The notes: generated from the sequence alone by a model not told the origin. 64,000 nt of DNA from Pseudomonadota bacterium (GCA_023393525.1 JAEWKZ010000024.1:1-64000); one strand, 5' to 3'; counted from the first letter of the stretch, positions 35,225-44,645 are shown. Translations and numbers: made by a program.

Positions 35225-35770
35225 TCACTCCACGACAAGGTAAAGACGGTTCATCGGCTCCCAGCGCTCAATCAGCTCCCGCTCCGGCAGATACACGTCC
35301 GCGCGTGTTCCGGCATGCATCAAGAACCCATCGGCATCATGGCCGTACACGACCACATAATGCCCCTGGCTGAACATCCTGCCTCCCATTTCAAGCATCA
35401 GGACGACAGGACTCCCCGCGTCGATGAACTCCCTGACCAGGCCCGGTTCGCCTCGCCCGGACCGGGTGGAGAAGCCCAGCGACCGGGCGTAGTTTTCCAT
35501 GTCCGGCAGCAGGGTCCGTTCAAGCTTCGGGGTGAAAACCTGGCGCGTCACCTCGTCCACGTCCGGGTTCCGTCCGCGAAAAGCCAGCAACGAGGCCAGG
35601 GCGGCCGGGCCGCAGTCGTTGCGTTGAGTCTGAGAAAAAAACGGCACGTCGAGTCGAGCCGCGTGGGCGGAAACCGTCCGGGCCGGCTGAAAAGCGGGAC
35701 GCTGGAGGCATCCGGCGCAGAATACCCCCAGCATCAGGACCGAAAGGAAAAAGGGCCTATTGAATGACAA
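35225..35770 (-). CDS. C39-family cysteine peptidase lipoprotein (PA2778-like)
   Basis: The 181-residue protein has a signal peptide with a lipobox (FCAGC). The mature region is a C39 papain-like peptidase: catalytic cysteine in QRNDCGPAALASLLAF and histidine in GHYVVVYGHD, with DVPFFSQ at the domain start. Family members cleave leader peptides or unknown envelope substrates. The frame begins with TTG at 35770, overlapping the PA2779-like gene by 14 bases. No ATG fits the signal peptide, so the start is somewhat uncertain. Its neighbours (PA2779-like membrane protein and TPR lipoprotein) form a conserved trio. Confidence 0.82.
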   Translation of the reverse strand: MSFNRPFFLSVLMLGVFCAGCLQRPAFQPARTVSAHAARLDVPFFSQTQRNDCGPAALASLLAFRGRNPDVDEVTRQVFTPKLERTLLPDMENYARSLGFSTRSGRGEPGLVREFIDAGSPVVLMLEMGGRMFSQGHYVVVYGHDADGFLMHAGTRADVYLPERELIERWEPMNRLYLVVE

Positions 35771-36158
35771 TGCGCCTGTCGCTTATATGCAGGATGACCA
35801 CGACCAGCAGGATGACCAGGAGAACGGCGATGACCGCCCCGACTATACCGCCGCCCACGTCACCGGACAGACCGGCCAGCTGGTGCAGCTGCTCGTCGGA
35901 AAGCGAACCGAGCTTCGCGTCCACTTCTTCGGGGGTCAGACCGTAATCCGCCAGGCGCTGGGTCACGACCTTGTTTTCCAGGGCGGCCTGGATGGACGCG
36001 ATGTCCGCGCTGCGCTCGGAAACGATCTCGCCCGTCGACAGGCGGCTTTGCGCCAGGAACGCTTCGGCGTTGGAGGGAATGATCGCGATGAAAAGATAGG
36101 CCACCAGAATCGGCCAGCACACGCGCACATCGAAAAACCACTTATTTTGTCGATTCAT
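35757..36158 (-). CDS. PA2779-family membrane protein
   Basis: The 133-residue protein has an N-terminal hydrophobic signal segment (WPILVAYLFIAIIPSNAEAF) and a C-terminal transmembrane helix (GAVIAVLLVILLVVVILHI). Between them is a charged region with the family motif YGLTPEEVDAKLGSLSDEQLHQLA. This matches PA2779-type proteins, which occur beside a PA2778-like C39 peptidase; their role is unknown. The ATG at 36158 is set by GGAGG eight bases upstream, in preference to in-frame starts at 36188 and 36215. First gene of a three-gene minus-strand operon. Confidence 0.85.
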   Translation of the reverse strand: MNRQNKWFFDVRVCWPILVAYLFIAIIPSNAEAFLAQSRLSTGEIVSERSADIASIQAALENKVVTQRLADYGLTPEEVDAKLGSLSDEQLHQLAGLSGDVGGGIVGAVIAVLLVILLVVVILHISDRRIVIQ

Positions 36159-36652
36159 GCCAGAAGCCTCCGGGTAGGATTTGCTCATGCGCCCCTCGGC
36201 CAATGAAACACGCATCGGCCGGGAGAAGCCTCAAAAAATTATCGTCAACGCATACAGTGAGTCAGGCGCAACAGTCAAACCGAATGCCCGCGTCGGTCGC
36301 GTTCCGATTTGGCAAACCCGCCACCCCGTGACAGTCAAGCCCAGACTGGTTTCAAGTGCGAAATACAGACGCCACGACTCTCCGTGACCAAGAAGACCAC
36401 TGACCCCGCCGTGCGACTGCAATGAAGCAGACACCGTCTGACAAAGCCGGCGCAAACCTGGCGGATCGCCATGTCACAATCGCGCTGTCATACATAAAGT
36501 CCCATTGACTTTTGCACATTTTGAGATTTTAGATTTCAAGCATTGATGCGCCGATCTCTATGCAGGGTTGGACAAGCGGTTTCTCGAAGCCGAGTTCATT
36601 GCATCCCATCTCAATGAATTTCACATGTTCGCACAGCCCCAAGGAGTGTTCA
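36159..36652. other. Divergent intergenic region of about 490 bases
   Basis: It separates the PA2779-like operon from cheX. A plausible plus-strand promoter is TTGACT (36505-36510), 17 bases, TTTAGA (36528-36533), about 120 bases before cheX. The rest shows no gene, repeat or recognisable RNA. Confidence 0.35.
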
Positions 36653-37111
36653 ATGAGTCCCGACCTGGCAAAACCTTTCATCAATGCAACCAGGCATGTT
36701 CTGTCCTCCACTGCGGACCTCGATGTCGTGGCCGGGCCGCCCTACATAAAAAAGGACAAAGTCGCCTGCGGTTGTATTTCCGCGCTGATCGGGATTACCG
36801 GAGATAAAAAGGGGACATTCTGCATCTCCTTCGACAAGACCACCGCGGTGCACATCGTCCGGCACATGCTTGGAGACTCCATCGAGGACATCGTGCAGGA
36901 CGTGCAGGACGCCATGGGCGAAATCACGAACATGATCTCCGGCCATGCCCGGGTCGGACTGGTGAACATGGGCCTCAAGCTGCAAGGCTCCACGCCGTCG
37001 GTGATCATGGGCGACAACCACTCCATCTCCTATCGGGCCTCGGCCCAGGCCATCGCCATCCCCTTTTCCTGCAAGGCCGGAAAATTCACCCTGGAGTTCT
37101 GCTTTGATTGA
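36653..37111 (+). CDS. cheX: CheX-family chemotaxis phosphatase
   Basis: The 152-residue protein matches the CheC/CheX/FliY phosphatase family. The phosphatase signature ExxN is present as E90-x-x-N93 in GEITNMISGHA, within the helix after MLGDSIEDIVQDVQDAMG. CheX dephosphorylates CheY-P as a dimer. A second ExxN motif, as in CheC, is not seen. ATG at 36653 after AAGGAG with good spacing. It is about 13 kb from the che cluster, so it may serve that or another pathway. Confidence 0.88.
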   Translation: MSPDLAKPFINATRHVLSSTADLDVVAGPPYIKKDKVACGCISALIGITGDKKGTFCISFDKTTAVHIVRHMLGDSIEDIVQDVQDAMGEITNMISGHARVGLVNMGLKLQGSTPSVIMGDNHSISYRASAQAIAIPFSCKAGKFTLEFCFD

Positions 37112-37302
37112 GGCCTGACCGGAGCGGCAGCCTCAAGGCGTCCCCGCGTCGTCTCCTCGATTCTCCGGGCGCGTCGCCTTTTTCGTTTCGCGCGGCCCGA
37201 TGCGCCGTCTTGCGGGCTGATCCAGCGCCATTGCGATCCGCGTCTAAAAACAGTATTGATTCTCAAAAACGCCGCGCCAAATCCGCAACCCATCGGAGCA
37301 TC

Positions 37303-38778
37303 ATGCCTGCCAAGGACCACAACGCCCTCCCCGGCCCGGGCTGGAATTTCGACAACACCTACGTCCGCCTGCCTGATTCGCTCTATGTCCGCCAAAAACC
37401 CGTGCCGGTGAAAGCCCCGGCCATCGCGCTTCTCAACCACGAACTGGCCCGCTCCCTCGGCCTGGACGCGGAGCGTCTGGACAGTCCGCAGGGGGCCGCC
37501 GTCTTCGCCGGCAACAGTCTGCCTTCCGGCGCCGATCCCATTGCCCAGGCCTACGCCGGGCACCAGTTCGGGCATTTCACCATGCTCGGCGACGGACGGG
37601 CCATTCTCCTGGGCGAGCACGTCACGCCCGGGGGCGAACGCTTCGACATCCAGCTCAAGGGTTCCGGACAGACCCCGTTTTCCCGCCGTGGCGACGGACG
37701 CGCCGCCCTGGGTCCCATGCTGCGCGAATACATCGTCAGCGAAGCCATGCACGGCCTGGGCATCCCGACCACGCGCAGCCTTGCCGTGGCGACCACCGGC
37801 GAACCGGTCTTCCGCGAAACACCCCTGGCCGGAGCCGTCCTGACCCGCGTGGCGGGCAGCCACATCCGCGTGGGCACCTTCGAATACCTCGCCGCGCGCG
37901 GTCGGACCAACGACCTGCGCGCCCTGGCCGAATACACCATGCGCCGCCACTATCCGGAGCTGTCCGAAGCCGAAAACCCCTTTCTCGAACTGTTGCGCCA
38001 GGTCATGCGCCGCCAGGCGCGGCTTGTGGCCGCATGGCTGCACGTCGGCTTCATCCACGGGGTCATGAACACCGACAACATGTCGCTGTGCGGAGAGAGC
38101 ATCGACTACGGCCCCTGCGCGTTCATTGACGCCTACGACCCGGCCACCGTGTTCAGCTCCATCGACCACGAAGGCCGCTACGCCTACGGCAACCAGCCCT
38201 CCATCGTCCAATGGAACCTGACCCGTCTGGCCGAGACGCTGCTCCCGCTGCTGCACGAGGACGAGGAAAAAGCGACGGACCTGGCGCGGGAAGCCCTTGA
38301 CGGGTTCCCGGCCATGTTCAGGCAGGCGTGGGTCGACGGCATGCGCGCCAAGCTCGGGCTGTTCACGCGGGAGGACAACGACGCGGTCCTGGCCCAGGAT
38401 CTTCTGAAGCTCATGCAGGGCGCAGGCGCGGACTATACGCTGACCTTGCGCGGCCTGGCCGGGGACATGGCCCAGGGCTCGTTCTTCCGCGATCCGGGTT
38501 TCATGCGCTGGCGCGCCGCGTGGCAGGAGCGGATGAAAAGGCAAACGGAGACGATCGAACAATCACGCCTCCTGATGCGCGCGCGCAACCCGGCCATCAT
38601 CCCGCGCAACCACCGAGTGGAGGAGGTGATCGCGGCCGCGACCCGGGAAAACGATTTCACGCCCGTGAAGCGTCTTTTGACCGCCCTGGCCGCGCCCTTC
38701 GAGGACCGCCCCGAACACGCCGCGTACAGGGAACCAGCGCCTTTCGACCCGGGCTACCAAACCTTTTGCGGCACCTGA
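37303..38778 (+). CDS. selO: Protein adenylyltransferase SelO (YdiU)
   Basis: The 491-residue pseudokinase-fold enzyme transfers AMP from ATP to Ser/Thr/Tyr of target proteins, with redox links in E. coli. Family signatures are strong: QAYAGHQFGHFTMLGDGRA, LKGSGQTPFSRRGDGRAA, ALGPMLREYIVSEAMHGLG and GVMNTDNMSLCGESIDYGP, the last containing the metal-binding N and D. The length is normal. The ATG at 37303 has GGAG nearby; an in-frame extension back to 37108 is not supported. A C-terminal cysteine pair typical of many SelO proteins is not obvious: one cysteine lies three residues from the end. Confidence 0.95.
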   Translation: MPAKDHNALPGPGWNFDNTYVRLPDSLYVRQKPVPVKAPAIALLNHELARSLGLDAERLDSPQGAAVFAGNSLPSGADPIAQAYAGHQFGHFTMLGDGRAILLGEHVTPGGERFDIQLKGSGQTPFSRRGDGRAALGPMLREYIVSEAMHGLGIPTTRSLAVATTGEPVFRETPLAGAVLTRVAGSHIRVGTFEYLAARGRTNDLRALAEYTMRRHYPELSEAENPFLELLRQVMRRQARLVAAWLHVGFIHGVMNTDNMSLCGESIDYGPCAFIDAYDPATVFSSIDHEGRYAYGNQPSIVQWNLTRLAETLLPLLHEDEEKATDLAREALDGFPAMFRQAWVDGMRAKLGLFTREDNDAVLAQDLLKLMQGAGADYTLTLRGLAGDMAQGSFFRDPGFMRWRAAWQERMKRQTETIEQSRLLMRARNPAIIPRNHRVEEVIAAATRENDFTPVKRLLTALAAPFEDRPEHAAYREPAPFDPGYQTFCGT

Positions 38779-38786
38779 ACCCAGGG

Positions 38787-39155
38787 CTAGCTGAGCACCT
38801 CCCGAATCCGCTCCAGAATGGCCATGCTGTCGCAAGGCTTCTGGAACACATCCGCTTCGCGCATGTTCAAGCTGGCGATGTCGATGTAGTGGCGAAAATC
38901 GGCGGACCCCGTGTGCAGCAGGTGATGGCGGCACAAGCCCTCATCCAGGGAGACCCTGATGAACTCGGCCCCGTTCATGCCCGGCAGGCGGATATCGACG
39001 ATGCAGACATCCGCCCGCTCCCGCCGCAGGTCATGCAGCGCCGATTCCGCGGAATGGGCCGATCGGATCTGAAAACGATCGAAGTCCTCCAGAAAACAGG
39101 GCAGGGCACCACGAATGTGCTCCTCGTCATTGATGGTCATCAGTCGTTGGCGCAC
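38787..39155 (-). CDS. Single-domain response regulator
   Basis: A 122-residue receiver domain without an output domain: strand RLMTINDEEHIR, phosphoacceptor aspartate in VCIVDIRLPGMNG, threonine in LLHTGS and the conserved lysine in VFQKP. The first acidic pocket reads N-D-E in place of the usual D-D-E. GTG at 39155 is chosen because AGGAGG sits four bases upstream; an ATG 15 bases further would remove the first strand. The start overlaps the end of the histidine kinase gene, so the two form a two-component pair. Confidence 0.85.
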   Translation of the reverse strand: MRQRLMTINDEEHIRGALPCFLEDFDRFQIRSAHSAESALHDLRRERADVCIVDIRLPGMNGAEFIRVSLDEGLCRHHLLHTGSADFRHYIDIASLNMREADVFQKPCDSMAILERIREVLS

Positions 39156-41380
39156 TCGTCCTCCTTTTTTCCAGGCTTTCCGACATTCGGAAGTTCGATG
39201 GTGAAGCATGTGCCCTCGCCGGGACGCGACTCCACCCGCATCTGCCCGTCGTGACCCCGGGTGACGATGAAGTAGGATACGGACAGGCCAAGCCCGGTCC
39301 CCACTCCGGGCGGCTTGGTCGTGAAGAACGGTTCAAAGGCCCGGCGCAGCACTTCGGGCGGCATGCCCGGCCCATTGTCCCGCACCTCCACCACCGCACG
39401 GTCGTCCACGGCCCGCATGCGCACCACGATGCGCGGGCGCGCGATTTCCGGCTTGGCCGTGGCCATGGCCTGGGCCGCATTGCGAAACAGATTCAGAAAG
39501 ACCTGTTCCATCTCCGTCTCCGAGCAACTGATTGCGGGAAAATTCTCGTCGCCTTCGAAGACGAGCTCGATGCGCTTGAAATCATAGTTTCTCTGCAGAT
39601 CGTAATCGTTTCCGGCCAAGTGCGCCGCCCGTTCGATGATGACGCGAAGATCGCAGACCGCCCGCCGCGATTCGCTGCGGCGGCTGAAATCGAGCATGTG
39701 CCGGATGATGTCCGCGGCCCGCCTGGCTGCGTCCTGGATGTTGCGCACGAAGTCATACAGGCCGCGCACGCGCATGTAGCGGTCGAACAGATTCATATCC
39801 AGGCCGATGCTTTCGGCCGCCTCGATATTTTTGGGGAAGTCCGGGTTGGTCCTCTGCACCAGATTTTGACTGCTGACCATGATGATGCCCAGAGGATTGT
39901 TGATCTCATGGGCCACGCCCGCCGCGATGCCTCCGACCGAGATCATCTTCTCGCTTTGAATCATGACTTCCTGCATGCGCTTGAACTCCGTGACGTCGCG
40001 CAGGACGGCCATGACGCATTCCTCGTCGCCCACGGTCAAGAGTTGGCTGGACAGCACGCAGGGAACGCTTCTTCCGTCCTTGCAGCCCAGAAGAAAATCA
40101 ATGTTCTCGATCTGCCCCTTGGCCTGCATGCGCCGCCGGACAGCGTCGCGCGTGGAAGGCGCGCCGTACAGGCCGAGTTCGTGCGCGGTTCTGCCCACGG
40201 CTTCGTGGCAGGCGAAACCCGTGAGGCGGCTGAAGGCCTCGTTGACGTCGACGATCCGCCCTTCGGCCATGCTCATGACAATGATGACGTCGGGCGAAAG
40301 CCGGAACAGGCGTGAAAACTTCTCTTCCGACTGCCGCAGACGCTCCTCGGCCTGCTTGCGCGCGCCGACATCCTCGATCACGCCGTTCAGGATAGCCCCG
40401 CCGCCGTCAGCGCCCCGCTGGATCGAAGCCGTCAGCATGCCCTCGAAATGCGCGCCGTCACGACGCACGAACTCCATCTCCCTGCTCAAGGCCCCCGGCG
40501 CGGCCATGAGCTCGCGCAAAAACGCCTCCCGTTTCGAGGGGTCGGCATAGACCGGTTCGACCCGAAGTCCGGTCGAGGCCAGAAAGTCCTCGCGGGAGGA
40601 ATACCCGAACATGCGCCCGAGCGCCTCGTTGCCCTCCAGCAATTCCCCTTCCAGGGTGGAGCAGAATATCCCAACGGGAGAATGGTTGAAAATCAGACGG
40701 AATTTCTCTTCGCTCCCGGCCAGGGCGCGGATCTGGCGCTCGATGGTCTGCCCCATGTCCAGAAACGCATCCACCAACGGCCTGAACTCCGCGTAATACA
40801 CGCCGGGGTCCGTCTGCGTGTATTGCCCGCGGGCATAGGCCCCGACCAGGGAATCCAGGGCCGCGAAGGGTTTTCGCAGAAAATGGTGCAAAAGACGTTT
40901 GGCCAGGCAGTACTGGGCCACGATGACCAGCAGGGCCATGCCGCCGGCGGCGAGACCGATGCCGACCAGGGCGCTGCGCCGCGCGGAATCGGCCAGACCC
41001 AGACGGATGGAGCCGATGATCAGGCCGTCATGCCTGACCGCGGCCTCGCGGACGATGAACAGAGGCTTGCCGGCGTCGTGGGCGAACCACGCCTCCCCCG
41101 TGCCGTCCCGCACCTCCAGCAAGCCCACGTTGGCATCCATGCTCGTGGCCTGAGCCACCGACGCCGCCTCTTCCTTGTCCAACGCCCACAGGGGAGGCTC
41201 CAGGGCCTGGGACAAAAAGGCGGTGATGTCGTCCGCCCGCATTTTCATCCGGTTGTCCACCTGCCACGAAAGAACAAGGAAAACGAGGGCCGAGGCGACG
41301 AGGATGACTGTCGTGCTCAGAATGCCAAGCGCGAGAGAAAGCCGCTTGGAGAGGGATTTGCCGGAAGGGACGCTGGCCAT
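39140..41380 (-). CDS. Membrane-bound PAS sensor histidine kinase
   Basis: A 746-residue kinase. There are two transmembrane helices (about 15-38 and 137-160) enclosing a periplasmic sensor region of roughly 100 residues, then a HAMP-like linker and two PAS domains (about 225-345 and 355-475). The dimerisation domain has the phosphorylated histidine in GVAHEINNPLG, and the ATPase motifs are LFRNAAQAM, DNGPGMP and GTGLGLSVSYFIV. The signal is unknown. The cognate regulator is the overlapping downstream gene. Confidence 0.92.
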   Translation of the reverse strand: MASVPSGKSLSKRLSLALGILSTTVILVASALVFLVLSWQVDNRMKMRADDITAFLSQALEPPLWALDKEEAASVAQATSMDANVGLLEVRDGTGEAWFAHDAGKPLFIVREAAVRHDGLIIGSIRLGLADSARRSALVGIGLAAGGMALLVIVAQYCLAKRLLHHFLRKPFAALDSLVGAYARGQYTQTDPGVYYAEFRPLVDAFLDMGQTIERQIRALAGSEEKFRLIFNHSPVGIFCSTLEGELLEGNEALGRMFGYSSREDFLASTGLRVEPVYADPSKREAFLRELMAAPGALSREMEFVRRDGAHFEGMLTASIQRGADGGGAILNGVIEDVGARKQAEERLRQSEEKFSRLFRLSPDVIIVMSMAEGRIVDVNEAFSRLTGFACHEAVGRTAHELGLYGAPSTRDAVRRRMQAKGQIENIDFLLGCKDGRSVPCVLSSQLLTVGDEECVMAVLRDVTEFKRMQEVMIQSEKMISVGGIAAGVAHEINNPLGIIMVSSQNLVQRTNPDFPKNIEAAESIGLDMNLFDRYMRVRGLYDFVRNIQDAARRAADIIRHMLDFSRRSESRRAVCDLRVIIERAAHLAGNDYDLQRNYDFKRIELVFEGDENFPAISCSETEMEQVFLNLFRNAAQAMATAKPEIARPRIVVRMRAVDDRAVVEVRDNGPGMPPEVLRRAFEPFFTTKPPGVGTGLGLSVSYFIVTRGHDGQMRVESRPGEGTCFTIELPNVGKPGKKEDECAND

Positions 41381-41646
41381 ATGTGAACCGATCCTTCAAG
41401 AACCGCAACGGTTTCCCGACACATTGGAGAGTGGACTGGTATCATTGTACCGCAAGGCCGTTCATGTTTCGAGAAAAAAATTTTCACCGCGACTTTCCGG
41501 CGACACGAATCGTGCCGGCGGATCCGTGTGCGCGCACGCGGGCGCGGCCATGGGGATATCCGGCCTTGTCATTTACGGATCAAGCGGGTAAGGAGTCATG
41601 TCTTTACCCGAAAACTACTGAAAAACAGAGAAGGTATCCGTTTTAT

Positions 41647-41865
41647 ATGGCCAAGGAAGAGTCTATCGAAGTTGAAGGTGTCGTCGAGGAAGCCATGCCC
41701 AATGCCATGTTCCTGGTTCGTCTGGAAAATGGTCATCAGGTGCTTGGTCACATCTCCGGAAAGATGCGCAAGTTCTACATCCGCATCCTGCCCGGCGACA
41801 GGGTCAAGGTGGAGCTTTCCCCCTATGATCTGACCCGCGGCAGAATCACCTACCGCTTCAAATAA
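41647..41865 (+). CDS. infA: Translation initiation factor IF-1
   Basis: The 72-residue OB-fold protein has the standard IF-1 sequence: AKEESIEVEGVVEEAMPNAM, the RLENGHQVLGHISGKMRKFY loop, and ILPGDRVKVELSPYDLTRGRI. It binds the 30S A site during initiation. The length is exactly that of the family. It is followed by a strong terminator and preceded by about 265 bases without a gene, so it is probably monocistronic. Confidence 0.98.
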   Translation: MAKEESIEVEGVVEEAMPNAMFLVRLENGHQVLGHISGKMRKFYIRILPGDRVKVELSPYDLTRGRITYRFK

Positions 41866-41885
41866 CCCCCTCCGACGACACGTAT

Positions 41886-41918
41886 CGGCACGCGAATCAA
41901 GGCGCGTGCCGTTTTTTT
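41886..41918 (+). terminator. Intrinsic terminator after infA
   Basis: CGGCACGCG (41886-41894) pairs with CGCGTGCCG (41903-41911) and is followed by seven T residues. Confidence 0.92.
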
Positions 41919-41980
41919 ATCGCCGCGCCGCCGGGCGAACACCCTTGTCATCGCGCGCCCCCTGCCGTACCCATGAGCCC

Positions 41981-42853
41981 ATGCCGAAAATAGATCTTCA
42001 TACCCACTCCACCGCTTCCGACGGCACTCTGAAACCGGCGGAACTGGTGGCTGCCGCCGTCGAGGCCGGGCTCCAGGCGGTCGCCCTGACCGATCACGAC
42101 TCGGTCCGAGGACTGCCCGAGGCCTGCGCCGCCGGGCGGGAACTGGGCATTGAGGTCATCGGGGGCTGCGAATTGAGCGTCGGGTTCGAGCGCGGCAGCA
42201 TGCACCTGCTGGGCCTCTGGCTGCCCCGGCATCCCACGCGTCTGCGCCTGGCCCTTGAACGCCTGGCCGATCTGCGCACGAAGCGCAACGAGAGCATCAT
42301 CGCCAACCTGAACAGTTACGGGGTGGACATCACCTACGCCGAACTGGAAAAAATCACCGACGGCGGCTCCATCGGACGACCGCATTTCGCGCAACTGCTT
42401 GTGGAGAAAGGGGTGGCCGTCAATTTCCAGGACGCCTTCATGAACTGGCTGCGCCCCGGCACCAAAGGATACGCGCCCAAGGAGAAGCTCTCGCCCCGAG
42501 AGGCCATCGAGCTCTTGAAAAGCGAGCAGGCCACGGTCATCCTCGCCCATCCCTGCACCCTGAAGGTCGAAAAGGACGAGCTGGAAAACGTGCTGATCGA
42601 GCTCAAGGATTTGGGCCTCGACGGCGTGGAAGTCTTCTACTCCATGCACACCCAGGCCCAGACCAATTTCTACGCCGGGCTGTGCCGCAAACTCGACCTG
42701 CTTCAGAGCGCGGGTTCGGATTTCCACGGCGCCAACAAGCCGGGCATCGCCCTGGGCCGGGGCAAGGGCGGCCTGCGTCCTTCCTACGACCTGGTGCTGC
42801 GCATGAAAGAGGCGCGCAGCAAGCTCGGTCTTCAACTTCCGGTCTGCTCCTGA
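41981..42853 (+). CDS. PHP-domain phosphoesterase (RNase AM / nucleoside bisphosphate phosphatase type)
   Basis: The 290-residue metal-dependent hydrolase begins with the PHP motif DLHTHSTASDG, then TDHDSVRG, GCELS and, late, LAHPCTL and GSDFHG. This size and motif set match the YciV/RNase AM group, which acts on 3',5'-nucleoside bisphosphates and 5' ends of short RNAs. ATG at 41981 gives the family's usual start; a longer frame runs through the upstream terminator and is rejected. The U32 gene starts three bases after its stop, so they are one operon. Confidence 0.9.
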   Translation: MPKIDLHTHSTASDGTLKPAELVAAAVEAGLQAVALTDHDSVRGLPEACAAGRELGIEVIGGCELSVGFERGSMHLLGLWLPRHPTRLRLALERLADLRTKRNESIIANLNSYGVDITYAELEKITDGGSIGRPHFAQLLVEKGVAVNFQDAFMNWLRPGTKGYAPKEKLSPREAIELLKSEQATVILAHPCTLKVEKDELENVLIELKDLGLDGVEVFYSMHTQAQTNFYAGLCRKLDLLQSAGSDFHGANKPGIALGRGKGGLRPSYDLVLRMKEARSKLGLQLPVCS

Positions 42854-42856
42854 ATC

Positions 42857-44110
42857 ATGCGCGCACTCCCCGAACTCCTCGTCCCTGTCGGAAGCCCGGA
42901 CAAACTGGCCACGGCCCTGCGCTACGGAGCCGACGCCGTGTACCTGGGCGGCCAGGCCCTGAGCCTGCGCGCCAAGACCGACGGTTTCTCCTTCCCCCAG
43001 CTCCGCGAGGCCGTGAACCTGGCCCACGCAAGGGGAGCACACGTCTATTTCGCCCTGAACCTGCTGGCCTGGGAAGAGCATCTGGCTGGCGTGGAAGCCT
43101 ACCTGGAGGAGCTTGCCGGCATCGACGTGGACGGGCTCATCATCGCCGATCCCGGCATCATGAGCATGGCCATGAAGCGCGTCCCGCACATCCCGATCCA
43201 TGTCTCGACCCAGGTAAGCACCTCCAATTCCGCCACGGCCGCGTTCTGGCGCGACATGGGCGCGCGCCGGGTCAACGTGGCCCGCGAACTCGGGGCCGCC
43301 CGCATCCGGGCCATGGTGCGAAACGTCCCGGACCTGGAGTTCGAAGTCTTCGTGCACGGGGCCATGTGCATGGCCGTGTCGGGACGCTGCCTGCTCTCCT
43401 CCCACCTGACCAGACGCTCGGGCAACCTGGGCCAGTGCACCCACCCCTGCCGCTTCGACTACAAGGTCACCGCCGTGCGGCTGGAAGAGCGTCTGCGCCC
43501 CGGCGAGGACACCTGGGAGATCCAGTGCGGTGATGAGTTCAGCCAGGTCATGGCCGCCGAGGACCTTTGCCTCGTCAAATATCTGAACTGGTTCCGCAAC
43601 AACGGCGTGGCCAGCCTCAAGATCGAAGGCCGCATGAAGACGCCCTCCTACCTGGCCCAGGTCACGGACGTGTATCGCACGGCCCTGGACGACCTGGCCG
43701 CCGGAACCTTCCGCCCCGGACTCTATCTGGAGGAGCTGCAGCAGCTGGTCACCCGCCCCCTGACCACGGCCTTCTTCACACCCCGACCCGTGACCATGCT
43801 CCCGGCCCTGTCCAGGTCCCTGACCAAGAACATCGTCGGCAGACTGGTCGAGCCCGTCGGGGATGACGGCTGGATCATGGACGTCAAGCACCGCTTCGAG
43901 ACCGGCTCGCCCCTTGAAATCCTGTTCCCCGGACTGCGCCGCCCGGTTCTGGGCGCGGCCGACTACGGCGTGGAGAACGCCGAGGGCGGGCGCCTGCCCA
44001 CGGTCCATGGCGGGATGCGGGTGGTGCTGCGCTGCGCCTATCCGGGCCTTGAAGCGGGCATGTTCCTGCGCGCCCACCATTCCGGCGTCTACAACAGCCA
44101 GGCCGGCTGA
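42857..44110 (+). CDS. Peptidase U32 family protein (TrhP/YegQ-like)
   Basis: The 417-residue protein belongs to the U32 family: LLVPVGSPDKLATALRYGADAVYLGG at the start and the signature EVFVHGAMCMAVSGRCLLS, followed by cysteines in GNLGQCTHPCR. These cysteines are typical of the iron-sulfur-type active centre proposed for U32 proteins. TrhP (YegQ) members hydroxylate tRNA uridine 34 rather than cleave peptides. The C-terminal domain is a beta-barrel-like extension. TrhP is the likeliest assignment but a different U32 role cannot be excluded. Confidence 0.88.
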   Translation: MRALPELLVPVGSPDKLATALRYGADAVYLGGQALSLRAKTDGFSFPQLREAVNLAHARGAHVYFALNLLAWEEHLAGVEAYLEELAGIDVDGLIIADPGIMSMAMKRVPHIPIHVSTQVSTSNSATAAFWRDMGARRVNVARELGAARIRAMVRNVPDLEFEVFVHGAMCMAVSGRCLLSSHLTRRSGNLGQCTHPCRFDYKVTAVRLEERLRPGEDTWEIQCGDEFSQVMAAEDLCLVKYLNWFRNNGVASLKIEGRMKTPSYLAQVTDVYRTALDDLAAGTFRPGLYLEELQQLVTRPLTTAFFTPRPVTMLPALSRSLTKNIVGRLVEPVGDDGWIMDVKHRFETGSPLEILFPGLRRPVLGAADYGVENAEGGRLPTVHGGMRVVLRCAYPGLEAGMFLRAHHSGVYNSQAG

Positions 44111-44113
44111 CCC

Positions 44114-44578
44114 ATGGCCGAGGCACCGATGCGCATCTGGGTCGACGCCGACGCCTGCCCCAGAGCCATTAAAGACATCCTCTACCGCGCGGCCGAACGG
44201 CGCAGAATCCGCCTGATCCTGGTGGCCAACTCGCGCTTTCCCGTTCCCAAATCGGAATTCATAGACTTCATGCAGGTCGGCGCAGGCTTCGACAAGGCGG
44301 ACCTGGCCATCGTGGAGCAGGCGCGAAGCGGGGATCTGGTCATCACCACCGACATTCCCCTGGCCGCCGGGGTCATCGAGAAGGGGGGCCTGGGCCTGAG
44401 CCCCCGGGGCGAACTGTTCACGCCGGACAATATCCGCAGCCGCCTGACCATGCGCGACTTTCTGGACGAGATGCGCGGCAGCGGAGTCATGACCGGCGGG
44501 CCGTCGGCCCTAAGTGCCAAGGACCGGCAGGAGTTCGCCAACCAGCTGGACCGGTTGCTGACGCGGCGGGGATTCTGA
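44114..44578 (+). CDS. YaiI/YqxD family protein (DUF188, NYN-like)
   Basis: The 154-residue protein starts IWVDADACP, the metal-binding aspartates of the family, and continues with VANSRF, VGAGFDKADLAIVEQARSGDLVITTDIPLA. The fold is related to PIN/NYN nucleases, but no function is established. The ATG at 44114 or the one five codons later (MRIWVD) may start it. It follows the U32 gene by three bases and shares its operon. Confidence 0.9.
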   Translation: MAEAPMRIWVDADACPRAIKDILYRAAERRRIRLILVANSRFPVPKSEFIDFMQVGAGFDKADLAIVEQARSGDLVITTDIPLAAGVIEKGGLGLSPRGELFTPDNIRSRLTMRDFLDEMRGSGVMTGGPSALSAKDRQEFANQLDRLLTRRGF

Positions 44579-44645
44579 CGGCGACTGCGGCGATGGACGA
44601 AATGGACGTTATGGACCGGATGGGCGAAAGCTCCCGGACAACATT

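Noticed and set aside
41948..44080. A 710-codon minus-strand frame opposite the PHP and U32 genes
   Set aside because: No motif of any family; the opposite strand carries two clear enzymes.
44592..44626. ATGGAC repeated every nine bases after the YaiI gene
   Set aside because: Only three or four short units; too small to claim as a functional repeat.
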